Source: Ichthyophthirius multifiliis
Taxonomy: Eukaryota; Ciliophora; Oligohymenophorea; Hymenostomatida
Direction: 5' to 3'
Assembly: GCF_000220395.1 (NCBI RefSeq)
Contig: NW_004086123.1
Coordinates: 1-64,000, forward strand
Length of the DNA: 64,000 nt
Under the pieces are notes generated by a model. The model made no database searches and was not told the DNA's origin. It was given only the letters and a program-made list of their open reading frames with translations. Shown in pieces: positions 13,132-26,330 of the stretch; position 1 is the first letter of the stretch, and every line of letters begins with the position of its first letter. The position numbers and the translations under genes are program-made.

Positions 13132-15180
13132 TCATATTCTACTACTATTATTTGGAATTAAATAATGTGGAACATCTGGAATAGTTGGTTTAATATTATA
13201 TGCACCTGGACCTTTATTTTAATTATAATTGATAACTAAAATATTAAAATCTTAAAATACCTGGTTCTTATAAATGAGATTTTCCAAGAACATCTGATCT
13301 TTACTGACTAGTTCCAAATCCCCATTTAGGTCCTTCTATATCCTATTTTAAGTTATAATTTCCAGGTCCTGGCACTTTATTTGTAGCATTGAAATTAGAT
13401 CTCTAACTGTTACCGATCCTTTATTTTTTAATTAATCATTTAGTATTTAATATTTATCAGTTTTTTTATTATTTTTACTTTGCTGTAGCTGGTCTAAGTT
13501 TTTAACTTGAATAATTTTCACTTGGTTTATAAGCTCCTGGCCCCGGAATGCCCTACTTTTAAGCATTAAATAAACTATCATTATTAAAGCCTTTAATTGT
13601 TAACTTTTTTATTATTTAAAAAAATATAAGTTATTTATAAAAAATACTTTAGGACCATTATTAGTCCCTGGTATATTATATTAGCCAGGACCTGGTGTCA
13701 TTTCGGACATATTTAAAGGCTTTCTTGTATCAGCTCCTAATCTATAGGAAGGAATATTTGGTCTATGGTAGAACTTTGGTTAATATCTATTAATAAATTT
13801 ATAAAGGTTAATTTTTATGTAATGTATTTTACGATCCTGGTCCTGGAAGGTTGTTATTAATATTTCCATCTCTTGATGCTGTTCCGATTCTTTAATTTTG
13901 AAAAATTTAATTATTTTTAAAAATATTTTTTTTTTTAAAAAAAAAAAAAACTTATATCGAGGAGCAGATTATTTAACTATGAGCAGAGGATTGTATCTGA
14001 TAATTATTAATAATATATTATTTATAATTATTATTATTTTTATTACGCTCCTGGTCCTGGCACTAGCTCCTAATTTGTTTAATTCTACCTAGAAACCATT
14101 GAGAAACCTTTATTAGTATTAAAACTACTATTCATGTTATAATTTCCAGCTTAAAAAATTATTAATATTAAATTTATATTATGTTTTTTATTACGTCCTG
14201 GTACAAAACAATTATTATTTTTATCTCTTCTGCTTGTTCCAAATCCGTATTTAGGTCCTTATGTCTAATTCAACATATTTTTATAACCTTTATTTATTTT
14301 ATTATATATTTTTTTGGTATTTTTTATTACTTCCTGGACCAGGAAACTATTGATTTTGCCACATTTCAGCTCTGTTTGATTTTGGAAATATCATTGAAGG
14401 TCTATTTAAAACAGTTGATTAATGCTAATATTGTCCTGGCCCTGGTGTTCTACCACGAGCACTAGATATATATCTTTTACTTATTCTTTAATCATTAATA
14501 ATATATATTAAAAAAAGTAATAATTATTTATATAAAATAACGAATATTAAGGCAATTATTTCATCGAAAAAGAATAATTTGGTTAATAAGCTCCTGGACC
14601 AGGTTCTTTAATTTTATTATTTTATTTTGTTAAAATAAATATATTTTTTTTAGTATACTTATATCAAATTTATTTTCATTAGGTTTACCTGCAAAACTAT
14701 ATTTTTCACCTTCATTTGTCTATTAAAGGATTTAATATATATTTCTTTAATGTTTATGTATATTTTTACAAATTTAGGCTTTATTTAGTAACTATATTTT
14801 CATAAAAAATTAAAAGAACATATATATATATATATATATTACGATCCTGGGCCTGGAGAATTATTTACATTAGAATTTCCTCTAGATTAAGTCCCTATCC
14901 TAATATTTATTATATAAAATAAATAATTTTTAAAATAATTAAATTCTATTAACTTCCATTAGGGTGGAATAAATTTTTGTTTTTTCTAAGGTGTGTATGC
15001 ACCTGGACCCTTATTTTGTTAATTTATTTATATTATAACAACTATATATATTACGGGAGTATTATTTGTAAGTAAATAACCTTTTTTTTAATTAATATTA
15101 TTATTGAGATATTAAAATCTTATGTTTTATATTTATAAATTACCTCTTTAGGCTGTTCCTATTGACCATGCACTAACCAT
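13132..15180 (-). CDS. SHIPPO / sperm-tail PG-rich repeat protein (ODF3/CIMAP-like)
   Basis: Protein built from SHIPPO (sperm-tail PG-rich) repeats. Family members line the inside of doublet microtubules of cilia (ODF3/CIMAP, STPG). Exon 1 encodes MVSAWSIGTAQR (start 15180). About eleven PGPG(A/N)Y motifs follow, at plus-strand positions near 15000, 14846, 14593, 14433, 14334, 14049, 13835, 13687, 13535, 13352 and 13206, separated by typical GFGTSQQRSD-type segments. The end is VPHYLIPNNSSRI with TGA at 13134-13132. The gene is cut by many short introns, several placed exactly within the PGPG motif, for example P|GPGAY near 15045 and PG|PGAY near 13260. The regular exon lengths fit growth by exon duplication. 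Family assignment is firm; the exact paralogue is not. Confidence 0.85.
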
Positions 15181-15903
15181 TTTTTTCTTATATTTTTTTA
15201 TTTTTTTTCTTATTTTATTAATATTTTTGAATAATCTTTTAAAAATTACAAAAGTTTCAGAAAAATTAAATAATAAATTTTTATTTTCTTTTTAAAAAAA
15301 TAATAATAAAAAGAAGTTTAAATAAAATATTAATAAAAATATAATAATATATAATAAAATAAATTTTTATATTCATATTAGTTTTTACTAATAATATTTT
15401 ATGTAATTATACTCAATGACTATTTAAAATAAATTCTAATATATAATATATATTTAAATAAATATAAATATAACAAATATATTTTAAAAGTTATTATTTT
15501 TATTTAAGTTTTTTTTTTTTTTTTTTTTTTTTTCATTAATTTTATTTAAATAAATTGATATTTTTTTATTTTTTTTTGGATTATGGCTTAAATAATTAAT
15601 ATTATTAATAATATAATATGCATTTTAATTTAGTTTGATCGTTTTATTTATTGTTTAATTTAAAAATTTAAATTAAATAAGATTATATTATTATTTTCCA
15701 TATTTTTATCAAAATACATATAATTATATAATATTTTAATGAAATTAAATATATGTAAATTAATAAAAAAATTTATAAAATAAATAAATTAATTTAAATT
15801 TCATAAAAATAAAAGTGAAATATTATCATATATATATATATTTATTATTAAAAGCCAAAAAGAACATCTAAAACTAATTTTATATTTATATTTTATATTA
15901 TAA
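15181..15903. other. Intergenic spacer with long T-run
   Basis: A/T-rich spacer including a T-run at about 15509-15533. No coding structure seen. It lies between the SHIPPO gene start and the Sec14 gene stop. Confidence 0.6.
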
Positions 15904-17660
15904 TCAGAAAATAGTACATGCTATACCTCCACAGCATCTACTATTCTATATTATATTATGATCTATTTCCGGAATACTATTTTTTTTATTATCTTTATTT
16001 TCAGCTTGTGTTTCATCATCATTATAAATACAATTTTTCTTTATATTTTTATTTTTTTTAACATATTCTTATTCTTCTTATTCTTCTTATGCTACTATGC
16101 CATGTTATTACTGATTATTTTCTTTAATAAGACTATATTAAACTAAATTAGTATATTCAATAGCATTATCTTCAACTTTAGTAACCGTAATTAAATAAAA
16201 AGGTAGGGCATCATTCTTTTAATTTTGCTTTTTTTGATTACTTTCTTATTTTTAATGATTATTTATTTCATCATCTTATAACTTTAAAGCATTTGGATTA
16301 TTATTTTTTTGACTAGAAAAAGAATTTTTTTAAATTGGAGAAGCATTATCTTTCAAAGATTAATTTTTTTCTTTTATTTTTTCTATTTAGACTATATTAT
16401 TTTTCTATTCACTTTCATGTTAATAATCCTTTTCTTAGGTAAGATTTTTTCCTCTTTTTTATTTTAATATTCTTCCACTTTTATAGGTGTATTATACTCT
16501 CTTAACAATTTCTCTTACTCAGAAATGTTAATTTTTTAATTATTGACATTAATTTCTTTTTATTCAACAATTTTATTACTATTTTAAATTGAAATTTTTT
16601 ATTATTATATTTACTCTTCTGAAGTAAAAATATTCTGAGGAGGCCTTAATTTAAACAAAAAAATAAAATATTAATAAAAAAAATATACCAAAATTAAGTA
16701 ATATTAGGCATATTACCTCCATATTATTTTTATACTTATTCTTTAGGAATTTATTCATACAGTTTTTCCATTTTTCCTTTTTTTGCAAAAGTAATTTTCG
16801 CCGCAGCTTCTTCATCAATCATTTTTTCAATAATACTCCACGAAGTATTTAGTCCAAAAGAAGGATTTAAAACAAACATTTTTTCTAAGTGACCTCCAAA
16901 GTTTATTTACATTGTTTAAATAATTATATTTAAAGCTTTGAGAGGTAAATCAAATATACCTTTTTCCTTTACATCAATAATAAAAATCCAATTTTCTATT
17001 TTTCCATTTACAAACATATGCTTTTTAATGATATTTAAAAAATAACTCATTGCTCTTATCAAAGAATCACCAGTTTATTTCTTCATATTTAACTTAGAAC
17101 AATCCATTATTAAAACAGGACGATATTTTTTATCTCTTCCTGCTAAATAAACAGTTCCTTCCTTTAAAAAATTAAGAGAAGGTTGATCTAAAGAATGCAT
17201 ATCTGGATTATTTTTCCATTATATGTGTATTTCAAGGTTCTTTTTTTTTATATAATTATATATATATATAAATAAATATATTTATATTACTTTTAATGCT
17301 TTTTTATGATTAAATTATCCAGACTGTAAAATTTTTAAATATGTACTATCACTTTAACTTTATAAAATATATATGTAATTGTTTTATATTAATTCAATAA
17401 AGGATATGTGTTTTTTTACTTTAATAATTCCTTGTTATGTTAAGAAACATATTAAATAAATTCTTGTATTTATTGCTTTTCAAATTAATCATATTCTATT
17501 CCTTCATATATTTTTCTACAGATTTTTTTTTTTTCACCATGCTTAATATAATAATCTTTTAATTAAAAAATAATATAATTAAATTTAAATTAAATATAAA
17601 AATATTATATAAACCATCATGTTGTATTTAACAAACAGCTTATTGGGAAGGAATTAAATA
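15904..17660 (-). CDS. Sec14/CRAL-TRIO lipid-binding protein with CaaX terminus
   Basis: CRAL-TRIO (Sec14) domain protein, expected to bind or move phosphatidylinositol-type lipids. The CRAL-TRIO N-terminal helix region gives YLKILQSGQFNHKKAL and IHIQWKNNPDM (about 17350-17210). The lipid-binding domain runs 17190-16740 with RPVLIMDCSKLNMKK, WIFIIDVKEKGIFDLPLKAL and NFGGHLEKMFVLNPSFG. After an intron near 16730-16670 comes a long charged, Gln/Glu-rich tail. The protein ends CCGGIACTIF with TGA at 15906-15904. The last four residues, CTIF, fit a CaaX prenylation box, with two further Cys nearby for palmitoylation. A frame break at the T7 run 17411-17417 is cured by one base. The true start was not found: the first exon seen ends upstream at a splice acceptor at 17661, so an upstream exon is likely. 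Confidence 0.82.
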
Positions 17661-18975
17661 CTAAAATAAAATAAGATTAATTCATAAAAATATGAAATAA
17701 TTTTAATTTATATATTTATATATATAAAAATATATAAAATTTTATTATATAAAAATTAAAATATATTATTATAAATTTTTAATATATTATATAAATATAT
17801 TAATATATAAAATATAAATATTTTAAATTATAAATATACAAAATTTTTATTTTTTAATATATAATTATTTATTTTATAAATATATAAATATTTAAACATT
17901 ATTTTTGTTTTATAAATTTAAATTAATCAACTAATATTTAATATTTATTTATAATTGTATAATAATATTAATTTTTTTTTCTAATTAATTTGTAAATATT
18001 TTTTTAAGTATGACAGATATCTTTTTTTTGATATAATTATTAAAAAAATTAATAAATATTTTTATTTTTAATTTTAAATTATTTTATTTGTTTTTTTATT
18101 TTAAAATATATATATTTAATTTATTAGAAAGTCATTAATTTTATTTATTATCACAAAAAAAAATTATTATACTTATTTTATATTTATAAGTTATTTATAA
18201 AAATTATTTATTATTAATATATTATCTTATTTTTTTTCAAATATTATTTTATTTTTCTTTAATATTTTAAAATCAAATCTGAACAAATTATTATTTAACA
18301 AATTTTTATTATTAAAAATATATTCATTTATCTTATTTTTTTTAATATTAATATATATTTTCGTTTAAATATTTTAAAATTTTATTTATAATAATTAAAA
18401 TCTTTATAAATTAATTTCATTAAATTATTTATCAAATTTAATGCTTTTATTAAAATCCATAGCTAACTAACTTTAAACTTATAAATATAGAACATATATA
18501 TAACTATATATTATTTTTTTGATATATAAATATATATATGTAAATAAATTATTAAGTTTAGGATAATAATTTATATTTTATATTAATATAATTTAAATAA
18601 ATATTAAATAAATTTTTATTTTAATATATTATAAATATATAATAAATATATATATTTATAATTTTAAATTATTTTATTTATAATTTAATAATATATTAAT
18701 AAATTAAGTATATAATTATTTAATTACATAGTAAAATATAAAATAATAGTTTTGGACACTTTTTATTTACTATTTAATTTTTTATATTGATTTATTATAT
18801 TTATTACAATAAAAATATAAATTTTATTAATAAGTATTTAATAATATAAATATATTATATTTTATATTTACTATAAATTATTTATTATCTTAATGTTATT
18901 TTTATTTTTATATATTTTTTTTATATTTTTTTAATTATATTTTTTTTGTTTTATTAAAATATTTCATTTTATTAT
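17661..18975. other. Intergenic region
   Basis: 1.3 kb of A/T-rich DNA, mostly TTTAT/AATAA mixtures. It may hide a short 5' exon of the Sec14 gene. No coding structure was recognised. Confidence 0.5.
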
Positions 18976-21135
18976 TCATATGTTTCTTAAATAATCATTA
19001 TATTTAATATTTATATCATAAAGAACAGAAATTAAAATCTTATTTTCTTCTTATAATTACTTAATTTTGATTTCTTGATCATCTTTTAAAATATTCTATT
19101 ATTTTTTAGTTTTAATAATTCTATTTTATATTAAAACACATCTTCCTTTTTATTTTAATTATAAATTAAGTATTAAAACAAAATTCGTACCTCTTATTCA
19201 TTTTAGTAAATTTGTTCTTTTAAATTTTTAATAATTTCTTAATTTGTTTTATTCGTTTAATCGCTTTGTTCCAATTATTATTAATATTTCTACAATTAAA
19301 ATAAAAAAATTTAATATATTATTTTTATAAAACCTATTAAAGAAAATAAATTTATTCTTCTAGACATTCGACTTACTCTTTGAATGAATTTATTTATTTA
19401 GTTTATTCATTAATAATAGAATTTTTTTTAACTTTTTCTTATTCACTTTTAATTATAGAACTTTTTAAATTTTCATTTTCAAATTTTAATAATTCCAACT
19501 AATCTTAAAGAGATTCAATATCTTAATTTTAAAATTCTTAGTTATTTAAAGTTTGTATGTTTTCTGCTTGCTCTATCTCTTGTTATTATTATGTTTATAT
19601 AACTTTACTATTATTATTTTTTCTATTCGAAAATTCATCATCTTCTATTGTATTAAAAAATACAATATTGTTAAAAGAATCATTTTTTTCATTATTTTTG
19701 AATTTCGAAAAATTTTTTGTTTTAAGTTCTTCTGCTAAATTACTTTATTTATTTTGTGTAAAAATCCTTGTTGAATTAATTAAAACCTTTTTGCTTAATT
19801 ATTTTATTGTTTCTTCTTATTTTTATGAAATTTAATTAAGTTCTTCATAATTTTTCTAAATATTTTCTAATTAATTTGTTTTTTCTACAAGTAATTCTTC
19901 CATTTATTAAATTTTCAGGATTTTATTTTAATATTTCTAATCATTTAATTATATTTTTTAATTTAACTCATTAATAATTCTTTTTGTTTCTTCAAGATAT
20001 TTATCTAATTCTGCATTTTTTTTTTCAAGAAAAATATTTTCTTCACTTATAACTTTAATTGTTTAAGTCAATTTTGTGTAATTTTTTTACTTTTCCAATT
20101 ACTCATTTAATTATTTATTCTTTTCCTTTTTTTATTCAACAAAAATAAAAAAAAATAAAATTCTAATTATAATTATTACAGTTAAATTATTTATTTATTA
20201 AAAATATTAATTATCAGATTGATCTAATAATTTTTTTATTTAAGAAATTTCATTTTATAAATTCTCTTTCTAAATTAAAACTTCATCAAAATTTTCGTAA
20301 CCTCCAATTTATATTAAAAAGTTTTCCTTATCTTTTAATATTTTTTATATGTTTGTTTCTCTAATTATTATTTGTTCCTATAAATCTTTATTTTTTTCAA
20401 TTAGAATTTATTTTTCGTCTTTTAATATTAGATTTTTTTTATTTATTTCAAAATTTTGAATTTCTAAATCATCTATTTTTTTCAGAATATGCTTATTTGT
20501 AATATCTTATTTAAATGATAATCTTCTATAAAAAGTTTAATTATCTTCTATTTACTATTCTTCATTATCATAATCATCTTCACTTTTTATTAAACTTGCA
20601 ACAAAATCTTTTAAGTTTATTTTATCTTCTTCCTTTAAATTTATAACTGCAGTTATAAATTCATTTTTTTTTCACTTTGTAATGCTATTTATAATACTTA
20701 TTTTATCAGTTCAAGCATTATAGTATGATCATCATTTTAAAATATATCTAATAAATTTAATTCTTTTTTTTCTAATTTATTAACTTAATTTTGATTAAAT
20801 AATTAAATCTAATCCCACAAATTATTCAAATTTTCTAAAAATAATACAATATTATCATCAATATAATCATCATTTATTTTTTAGTTAATTTAAAATTAAT
20901 TCTATACACTTTTTTATTTTTATTTATTTACTAAAATAATAATTTAATTACCAAACATTAAATATATGTGTTAAAATTATTCCATTTTTTAAATCCATAA
21001 TATCGTGGATTTCCTATTCGTTATGGATATTTTAAACTTTTAATGAATTTATCTTTTTATTTTATAAAATTTATTATTTTAATTTTTAATTATTACCCAA
21101 TTCACAACAGATTATTATAAAAGAGTTTCGTTCAT
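18976..21135 (-). CDS. HOOK-like protein (N-terminal HOOK domain plus long coiled coil)
   Basis: N-terminus MNETLLQQSVVNW, intron (GTAATAATT... to AAAAAG, about 21096-21053), then INSLKVQNIHNEQEI and MDLKNGIILTHIFNVW. This is the layout of the HOOK domain (W.NS/TF... L..G..L..I...), a calponin-homology-like dynein/dynactin adaptor domain. The second half, NDDHTIMLELIKQVLQIAL followed by EKK-NEFITAVINLKEED, matches the HOOK helix 'LILGCA..CE.K...I..I..LEE'. The remaining 500 residues are coiled coil rich in Gln, Asn and Glu. Stop TGA at 18978-18976. Two frame breaks lie at T-runs 20664-20672 (one base missing) and 20877-20882. HOOK proteins link cargo to dynein or intraflagellar machinery; a cargo end cannot be identified here. 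CCDC88-type proteins share this domain and are the alternative. Confidence 0.66.
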
Positions 21136-22064
21136 TTTATATTTAAAAAGTGTATTTTAGAATTACAATATAATAAAGCTTTTTAATTTTTTAATAAAAT
21201 AAATTATAATAAAAATAATGCAATTATCTTATTTTATTTTTTATATAATTATAATTTTTATTTATATTATTTTATTAAAAAAAATATATTTCATATAAAT
21301 AAAGTAGTATTTTTAAAAATATTTATATACTAATATATATATTTTATATATATCATTAGATTTACTCATTTTTTATTTTTTCTATAATTTTTTTAAAAAC
21401 TCTGTCTATAAAAAATTTATTTTTTCTATATTTTCTCGCATTTTTTTTATTGATAAAGATTATAAAAAAAAAAATATTTGTATTTAATAAATTAAATAGA
21501 TTTTAATTTTATTAAAAAATTAGATAACAAAAATTTATATTTTAAAACATATATTCATATTAATATATATTTTATTTAAAATTAATTATATTTTATTTTA
21601 AATAAATTAAAATATTTTTGTATTAATATGCTTTTTAATTTTAAAAAAAAATTGAATTAAAGATAAATTAGCTTACAATATTAAAAATGCTAAAAAAAAA
21701 ATTATATATGATAATTCTTGCATTATATAATAACTTTAAGGACTTTTAAAAATAAAAATAATCTAAAAATAAATCTCAAATCATAAATTAATATATTATT
21801 AGATAAAAATTCATTTACACTAAAAAACATATAATTATGAAGAAATAATAATTATATTAATAAAGAAAATTTCGAATATGCAAAAATGAATTAAATATTT
21901 ATAAATTTTTTAATTTTATAAAAAAAAAATTAATTTTAAAAAAATATAAACAAAATACAAATAAAATTATTGAAATAAAAAATAATAACAAAAACATAAA
22001 AAAAAATAATTAAATAAAGAAAATAGTAAAAATAAAATAAAAATCAAATAAAAATATATAAAAA

Positions 22065-22099
<35 letters not shown>

Positions 22100-22688
22100 T
22101 TAATAATAATAATAATAATAATAATAAAATAATGAAAATAAAATATTTATTTATTTATATTTATATTTATATTTATATTTATATTTATATTTATATTTTT
22201 TTTTTGTATTTAAACATTAATTCTTTTTACTAAAAAAAATAATTTTTTTTTCCTAATTTTTTTTTAAAATAGATTTAAATTAAACAATTATATATATCAT
22301 ATTATAAATCTATTATTAATTTATTATTTATTCTATTTTTTATAAAATTTATCTACAAATGTTTCTATTTTAAATTTAATATTTATAATATAATATTTAT
22401 GTTTCTCTATTAACATTTATTAATTTATATTATAATTTTTTAAGGATTAATTAATTTTATAATTAGTTTTCTGAATATATTTTTTTTAATATTTTTATAT
22501 TTTTTTTATATAAGTCATTTATTAATAAAATTTTTAATTTTATAATGTATTTATTTTACATTTATAAAAATAAAAATAAAAAAATCTTCTTAAATTTTTT
22601 ATATAAAATATATAAAAAGAATTATGATAATTTTAAAAATTTTTCTTATTTATAATAATTAAATATTTATTTGTTAATTATTTATTTT
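21136..22688. other. Intergenic region with microsatellites
   Basis: 1.55 kb without recognisable genes. It contains an (AAT)n tract split in two at about 22062-22133 and a (TTTATA)n tract at about 22148-22198, besides many A- and T-runs. Confidence 0.6.
22062..22198. repeat. Two adjacent simple repeats, (AAT)n and (TTTATA)n
   Basis: Read directly: AAT trimer arrays at 22062-22133 followed by TTTATA hexamers at 22148-22198. They are not within a recognised gene. Confidence 0.85.
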
Positions 22689-23526
22689 TCAATGTTTTTA
22701 ATTGTCGCAACAGATCTTAAAAAATATATAAATAAAATTAATTCATAATATAATTTTACCTAACACATTTACATTAAGAGCACTCTATCATAAAAAGACG
22801 AGTATTAGTATCTTTTGTTAATGTAGTATTTGGGCTTTTGCAAATATAGCATTAAACATATTCAGAAATATATTTTTTAATGATTGATTCAATATGCTTT
22901 GCATTAAATCTATTTTTTAAAACTAAAAATATGTTATATATTAATTTTCATAATTAATTTTTTTATTATTACTCAACTATTCACTAGCGATAGAAGCATC
23001 AGTACCTAATTCAGACATGAAAAATTATTGAACGTGAACTGGATCTCTTTTAATTTTTTTGCAAATTTCAATAAAATTACACCATCCAGTTTTTTTAGTA
23101 CCAATTTTTTAAACAATTGGTGGTTTTACAGCAATTTTTGTTTTTCCCTCTAATTTTTTCAAAAAAATATTTGTTTCTTTTTATTAATTATATTTATAAA
23201 AACCTATTAAAGTTGGATTGTTTTTCTTTAATAATTCATTAATTCTATCTAAAAGTTAAAAATATTCTTTTTCAAACTATTTTTTTTGTTTTTCTTGTAA
23301 AATTTCTAATTTTTAAATAATATATAATTTTTTTTTTAATTAAATCAATTTATCATATTTTTAACAAAAAAAAGATACAATTTTAAATTTTCTATTCTTC
23401 TTCGGCTATTTTTATTTAAATAAATTAATTTTATTGTTTTATTTATATTTTACTAATTTAAATATTATCTGTAGTTTATTATGTGTTTGTTTCAGGTTTT
23501 TTTCCAGTCTTTTTAGTTTTCTTCAT
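22689..23526 (-). CDS. EIF2S2: Translation initiation factor eIF2 subunit beta
   Basis: Beta subunit of eIF2, which binds GTP/Met-tRNAi and eIF5/eIF2B. A Lys-rich N-terminus (MKKTKKTGKKPETN) follows the family pattern. The core domain has KPPIVQKIGTKKTGWCNF, then FIEICKKIKRDPVHVQQFF and MSELGTDASIA, matching 'KPP.V.RVGTKKT...NF.DICK...R.P.H...F...ELGT.GSID'. After an intron near 22960-22910, RFNAKHIESIIKKYI leads into the C2-C2 zinc ribbon YVQCYICKSPNTTLTKD ... CSQCKC. The last exon (after the intron at about 22760-22717) gives RSVATIKK and ends at TGA 22691-22689 if one base is added to the 5-base run 22695-22699; without it the frame stays open into intergenic DNA. Identity is secure. An alternative upstream ATG at 23557 reads in another frame. 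Confidence 0.92.
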
Positions 23527-23898
23527 AGCCCCGAAATCTAATATTTGTATCTAACATTTTTTATTTAATAAATAATAAATATTTTATAATTGTTAAATGG
23601 CGTTATTTTTATTATTTTATTTTTTGTATATAAGTTTATTTATATTTACATCTTTCATTTATTTACTCATTTTTTATTTTGACTATAAGTATTTATTATA
23701 TTTTTGTTTTTTTTTATTATGATATTAACTAATATTATATTATTTTTAATTATTATATTAAAATTAGACTTATTATTTTATATAAAATTAAATAATAAAA
23801 GATTTTTTTTTAAAATATACTATTAATTTAATTATTTATTTATAATTAATATATTTTTGTTATAAATATTTAATATAAAAAAATTATACTAACTAAAA

Positions 23899-24105
23899 AT
23901 GATAGAAAACTCAATAAGTAAGATTTGTCCAACTAAAAATAGATTAAATTGTATTTTTCATTAAATTTCAAAGAAAATTAATTTTTAATGGCTATTTCTA
24001 TAAAAATAATATAAAATAATTATTTGTTCTTTTATCAAAAATTTATGTGAAATTAATATAGTATAAGCATATTTAGATTACGCATAGAATTTTAAAATAT
24101 AATGA
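23899..24105 (+). CDS. Possible small ORF of unknown function
   Basis: A 68-codon frame with ATG and TGA in the ciliate code, starting MIENSISKICPTKN. Composition is less A/T-monotonous than its surroundings (three Cys, two Trp-like positions). No family is recognised. It may be a chance frame, since TGA is rare in DNA this rich in A and T. Confidence 0.25.
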
Positions 24106-24435
24106 ATTATTTTTAATTTAAAATTGATAATAATAATTATAAAAAATATTTATTTTTTTTATTTATTTTTTTAAAACTCAATAAATTAAAATAAAAAAAG
24201 GAGAGAAAAATATATAATGATTGTTGATTGAGTTTTTTAATATAAAGTAAAAAAAAATACGGTTAATTAATTTATGATATTTTGATATATAAATTCTAAT
24301 ATAATATATACTATATTTATATTTAACTAAAAAATAATTCATATTATTTACATAAAATTAAATATTAATAAAAACATTTTATTTTAATTTATATTATGAA
24401 TATGATATGATTGTAAAAATTATTTATTTTAATTA

Positions 24436-24723
24436 GTTTCCAAAACTAATATCATTACGTTCTAAAAAAATTAAATTTTAATATTTTTTATTAAAGTTCT
24501 AAATTTCTTAATGAATATTACTTAAATTAGTTTAATTTTTCAAATAAGAACTTTTAAAAAAATTAAAAGCATCAGTTTTAAAATTCGAAGCAAAATCTTT
24601 ATATTCTTCTTTAATAAAATAATTAATATTTTATTTTAAAAGCATTATAGGTTTATTTTTAAATTTTTTTGTTCTTCAGAAAAATATTTATTTTATTTTT
24701 ATTATCTCAACTCAGTATTTTGA
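24436..24723 (-). CDS. Exon of an unidentified protein
   Basis: Coding-like stretch that follows a good splice acceptor (TTTCTATAG at 24732-24724). It reads SQNTELRQQ and, after one base is added to the T7 run 24664-24670, KPIMLLKQNINYFIKEEY, DFASNFKTDAFNFFKSSY and LIFLERNDISFGNQ. The amino-acid mix and codon pattern look real. No TGA closes the frame nearby, so the 3' end is unresolved, and no family was recognised. Confidence 0.45.
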
Positions 24724-24894
24724 CTATAGAAAAAAATGATAATTAATAATTATTTTTCTTTATTAATTAAAATAAATATTACTTTTATAATTATTTATGT
24801 CATAATTAATTATTAATTAATACTTGTGAATCTATTAATAAAAATATTTTTATTTATTATTTTTTATTTTTTTCTGTTATTTTTTTTAAAAAAA

Positions 24895-25110
24895 AATAAG
24901 TGATTGTCTGTCCTGAGTTTTTTAAAAAAACTAAAGAAGAAATCAAAAAGCAAGTAATATTACTTTATTAAAAGTATACTAACTTAGGCACTTAGGCTTT
25001 TAAATTAGAATTATAGGCATTATAACTTGGTATAAATTCTTTATAATCTATTACATCGGATATATCTACAGTTATAAATTATGAACTTTTTTTAATGATA
25101 AATAATTAGT
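24895..25110. other. Coding-like island, strand unresolved
   Basis: Both strands can be read. Plus gives CPEFFKKTKEEIKKQ and NLGTQAFKLELQALQLG. Minus gives VDISDVIDYKEFIPSYNAYN. Its base composition is richer than the flanks. It could be an upstream exon of the minus-strand exon at 24436-24723 or part of a separate plus-strand gene. Confidence 0.35.
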
Positions 25111-26330
25111 TTATTTTAATTGTTATTAAATAAATTTTATTTTTGAAAAAAAATATAAATATTTATGATCTCCTTAAACTATTTTCAAATATATAAGAAT
25201 GTTTTATTTTAAAAATTTTAATTTATTTTTTTATGGATATTAAATTTAATTATATTATATTTTTATTAATAATGTTAAAATTAACTAAATAATATAGATA
25301 TATAAATATAATAGTATTTTAATTAATTTAATTACTACACTATTAATTAAATACTAATTTTTATAAAAGTAATTTATTTGGCTTTAAATTGAAAAATTAT
25401 GAATTTTAAATAATTTATAAATTAGATATATTTTAAATTATAATTTTAATATAATGTAATTATAATTTTCTTATAAATTAAAAAAATCTAGTGAAAATTT
25501 TAAAATCCTTAATTTAATTTTTTATAAAGAAATCATTGTATTATTATAGTATTTTTTTTAAAAAGTAATTATTTTAAAATCTAAAAGTATTTTATATTTA
25601 GTTTATATTATTTTATTAATTTTTTTTATAATTATGTTTTTAAATAAAAAATTAAAAAAATAGTATTAAATAAAATATTAAATTATAAAAAATCATATGT
25701 TTATTAATATTTAATTTTGATTTTAAAACTAAATAAATATAATTATAAGAAATAAAATATTTTTTATATATTATAAAATGTTAAATTATAGATTTTATAT
25801 ATTTATTTTGTAATAATTTTATAATATAAATCAAAAACATTATATTGTATTATTTTTTAAATTTAATATTACCTAAAGAATAAAATAATTTTATATATTT
25901 TTTACTTATTAAAAAAAATTAAATTAATTATATATTTATAAAGAATTTATTTAATATTTAATTTAATTTATATTTAATAAAATATTTAAACCAATAATAA
26001 TTAAAAAGTTAACATTATACCTCTCAAATTCATAATAAAAAACTGAAAAAATTAATAAAACTCTTCAGTTTTTCTTATTTTTTAAAAGGAATAAAAATAA
26101 ATTTATATATTAAAAATTATTTATTTTTGATATTAAAACTTATTATTTAAAGTTAATAAATTTAATTTATAATATTAATACTATTTAAATAACTATAATT
26201 ATTAATTTTATATTAATTATTAATGTTAATTACACAAATTTTCAATTTACATATATTTTTTTATTTATATTTTCTAATTTTAATTTAAATTAATTCTTGA
26301 AACAAAAAATCTAATATAATATATTATTTT
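25111..26330. other. Intergenic region
   Basis: 1.2 kb of A/T-rich DNA. The plus frame stays open a long way only because TGA is rare; the residues encoded are almost only Asn, Lys, Ile, Leu, Phe and Tyr. Nothing is supported. Confidence 0.5.
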
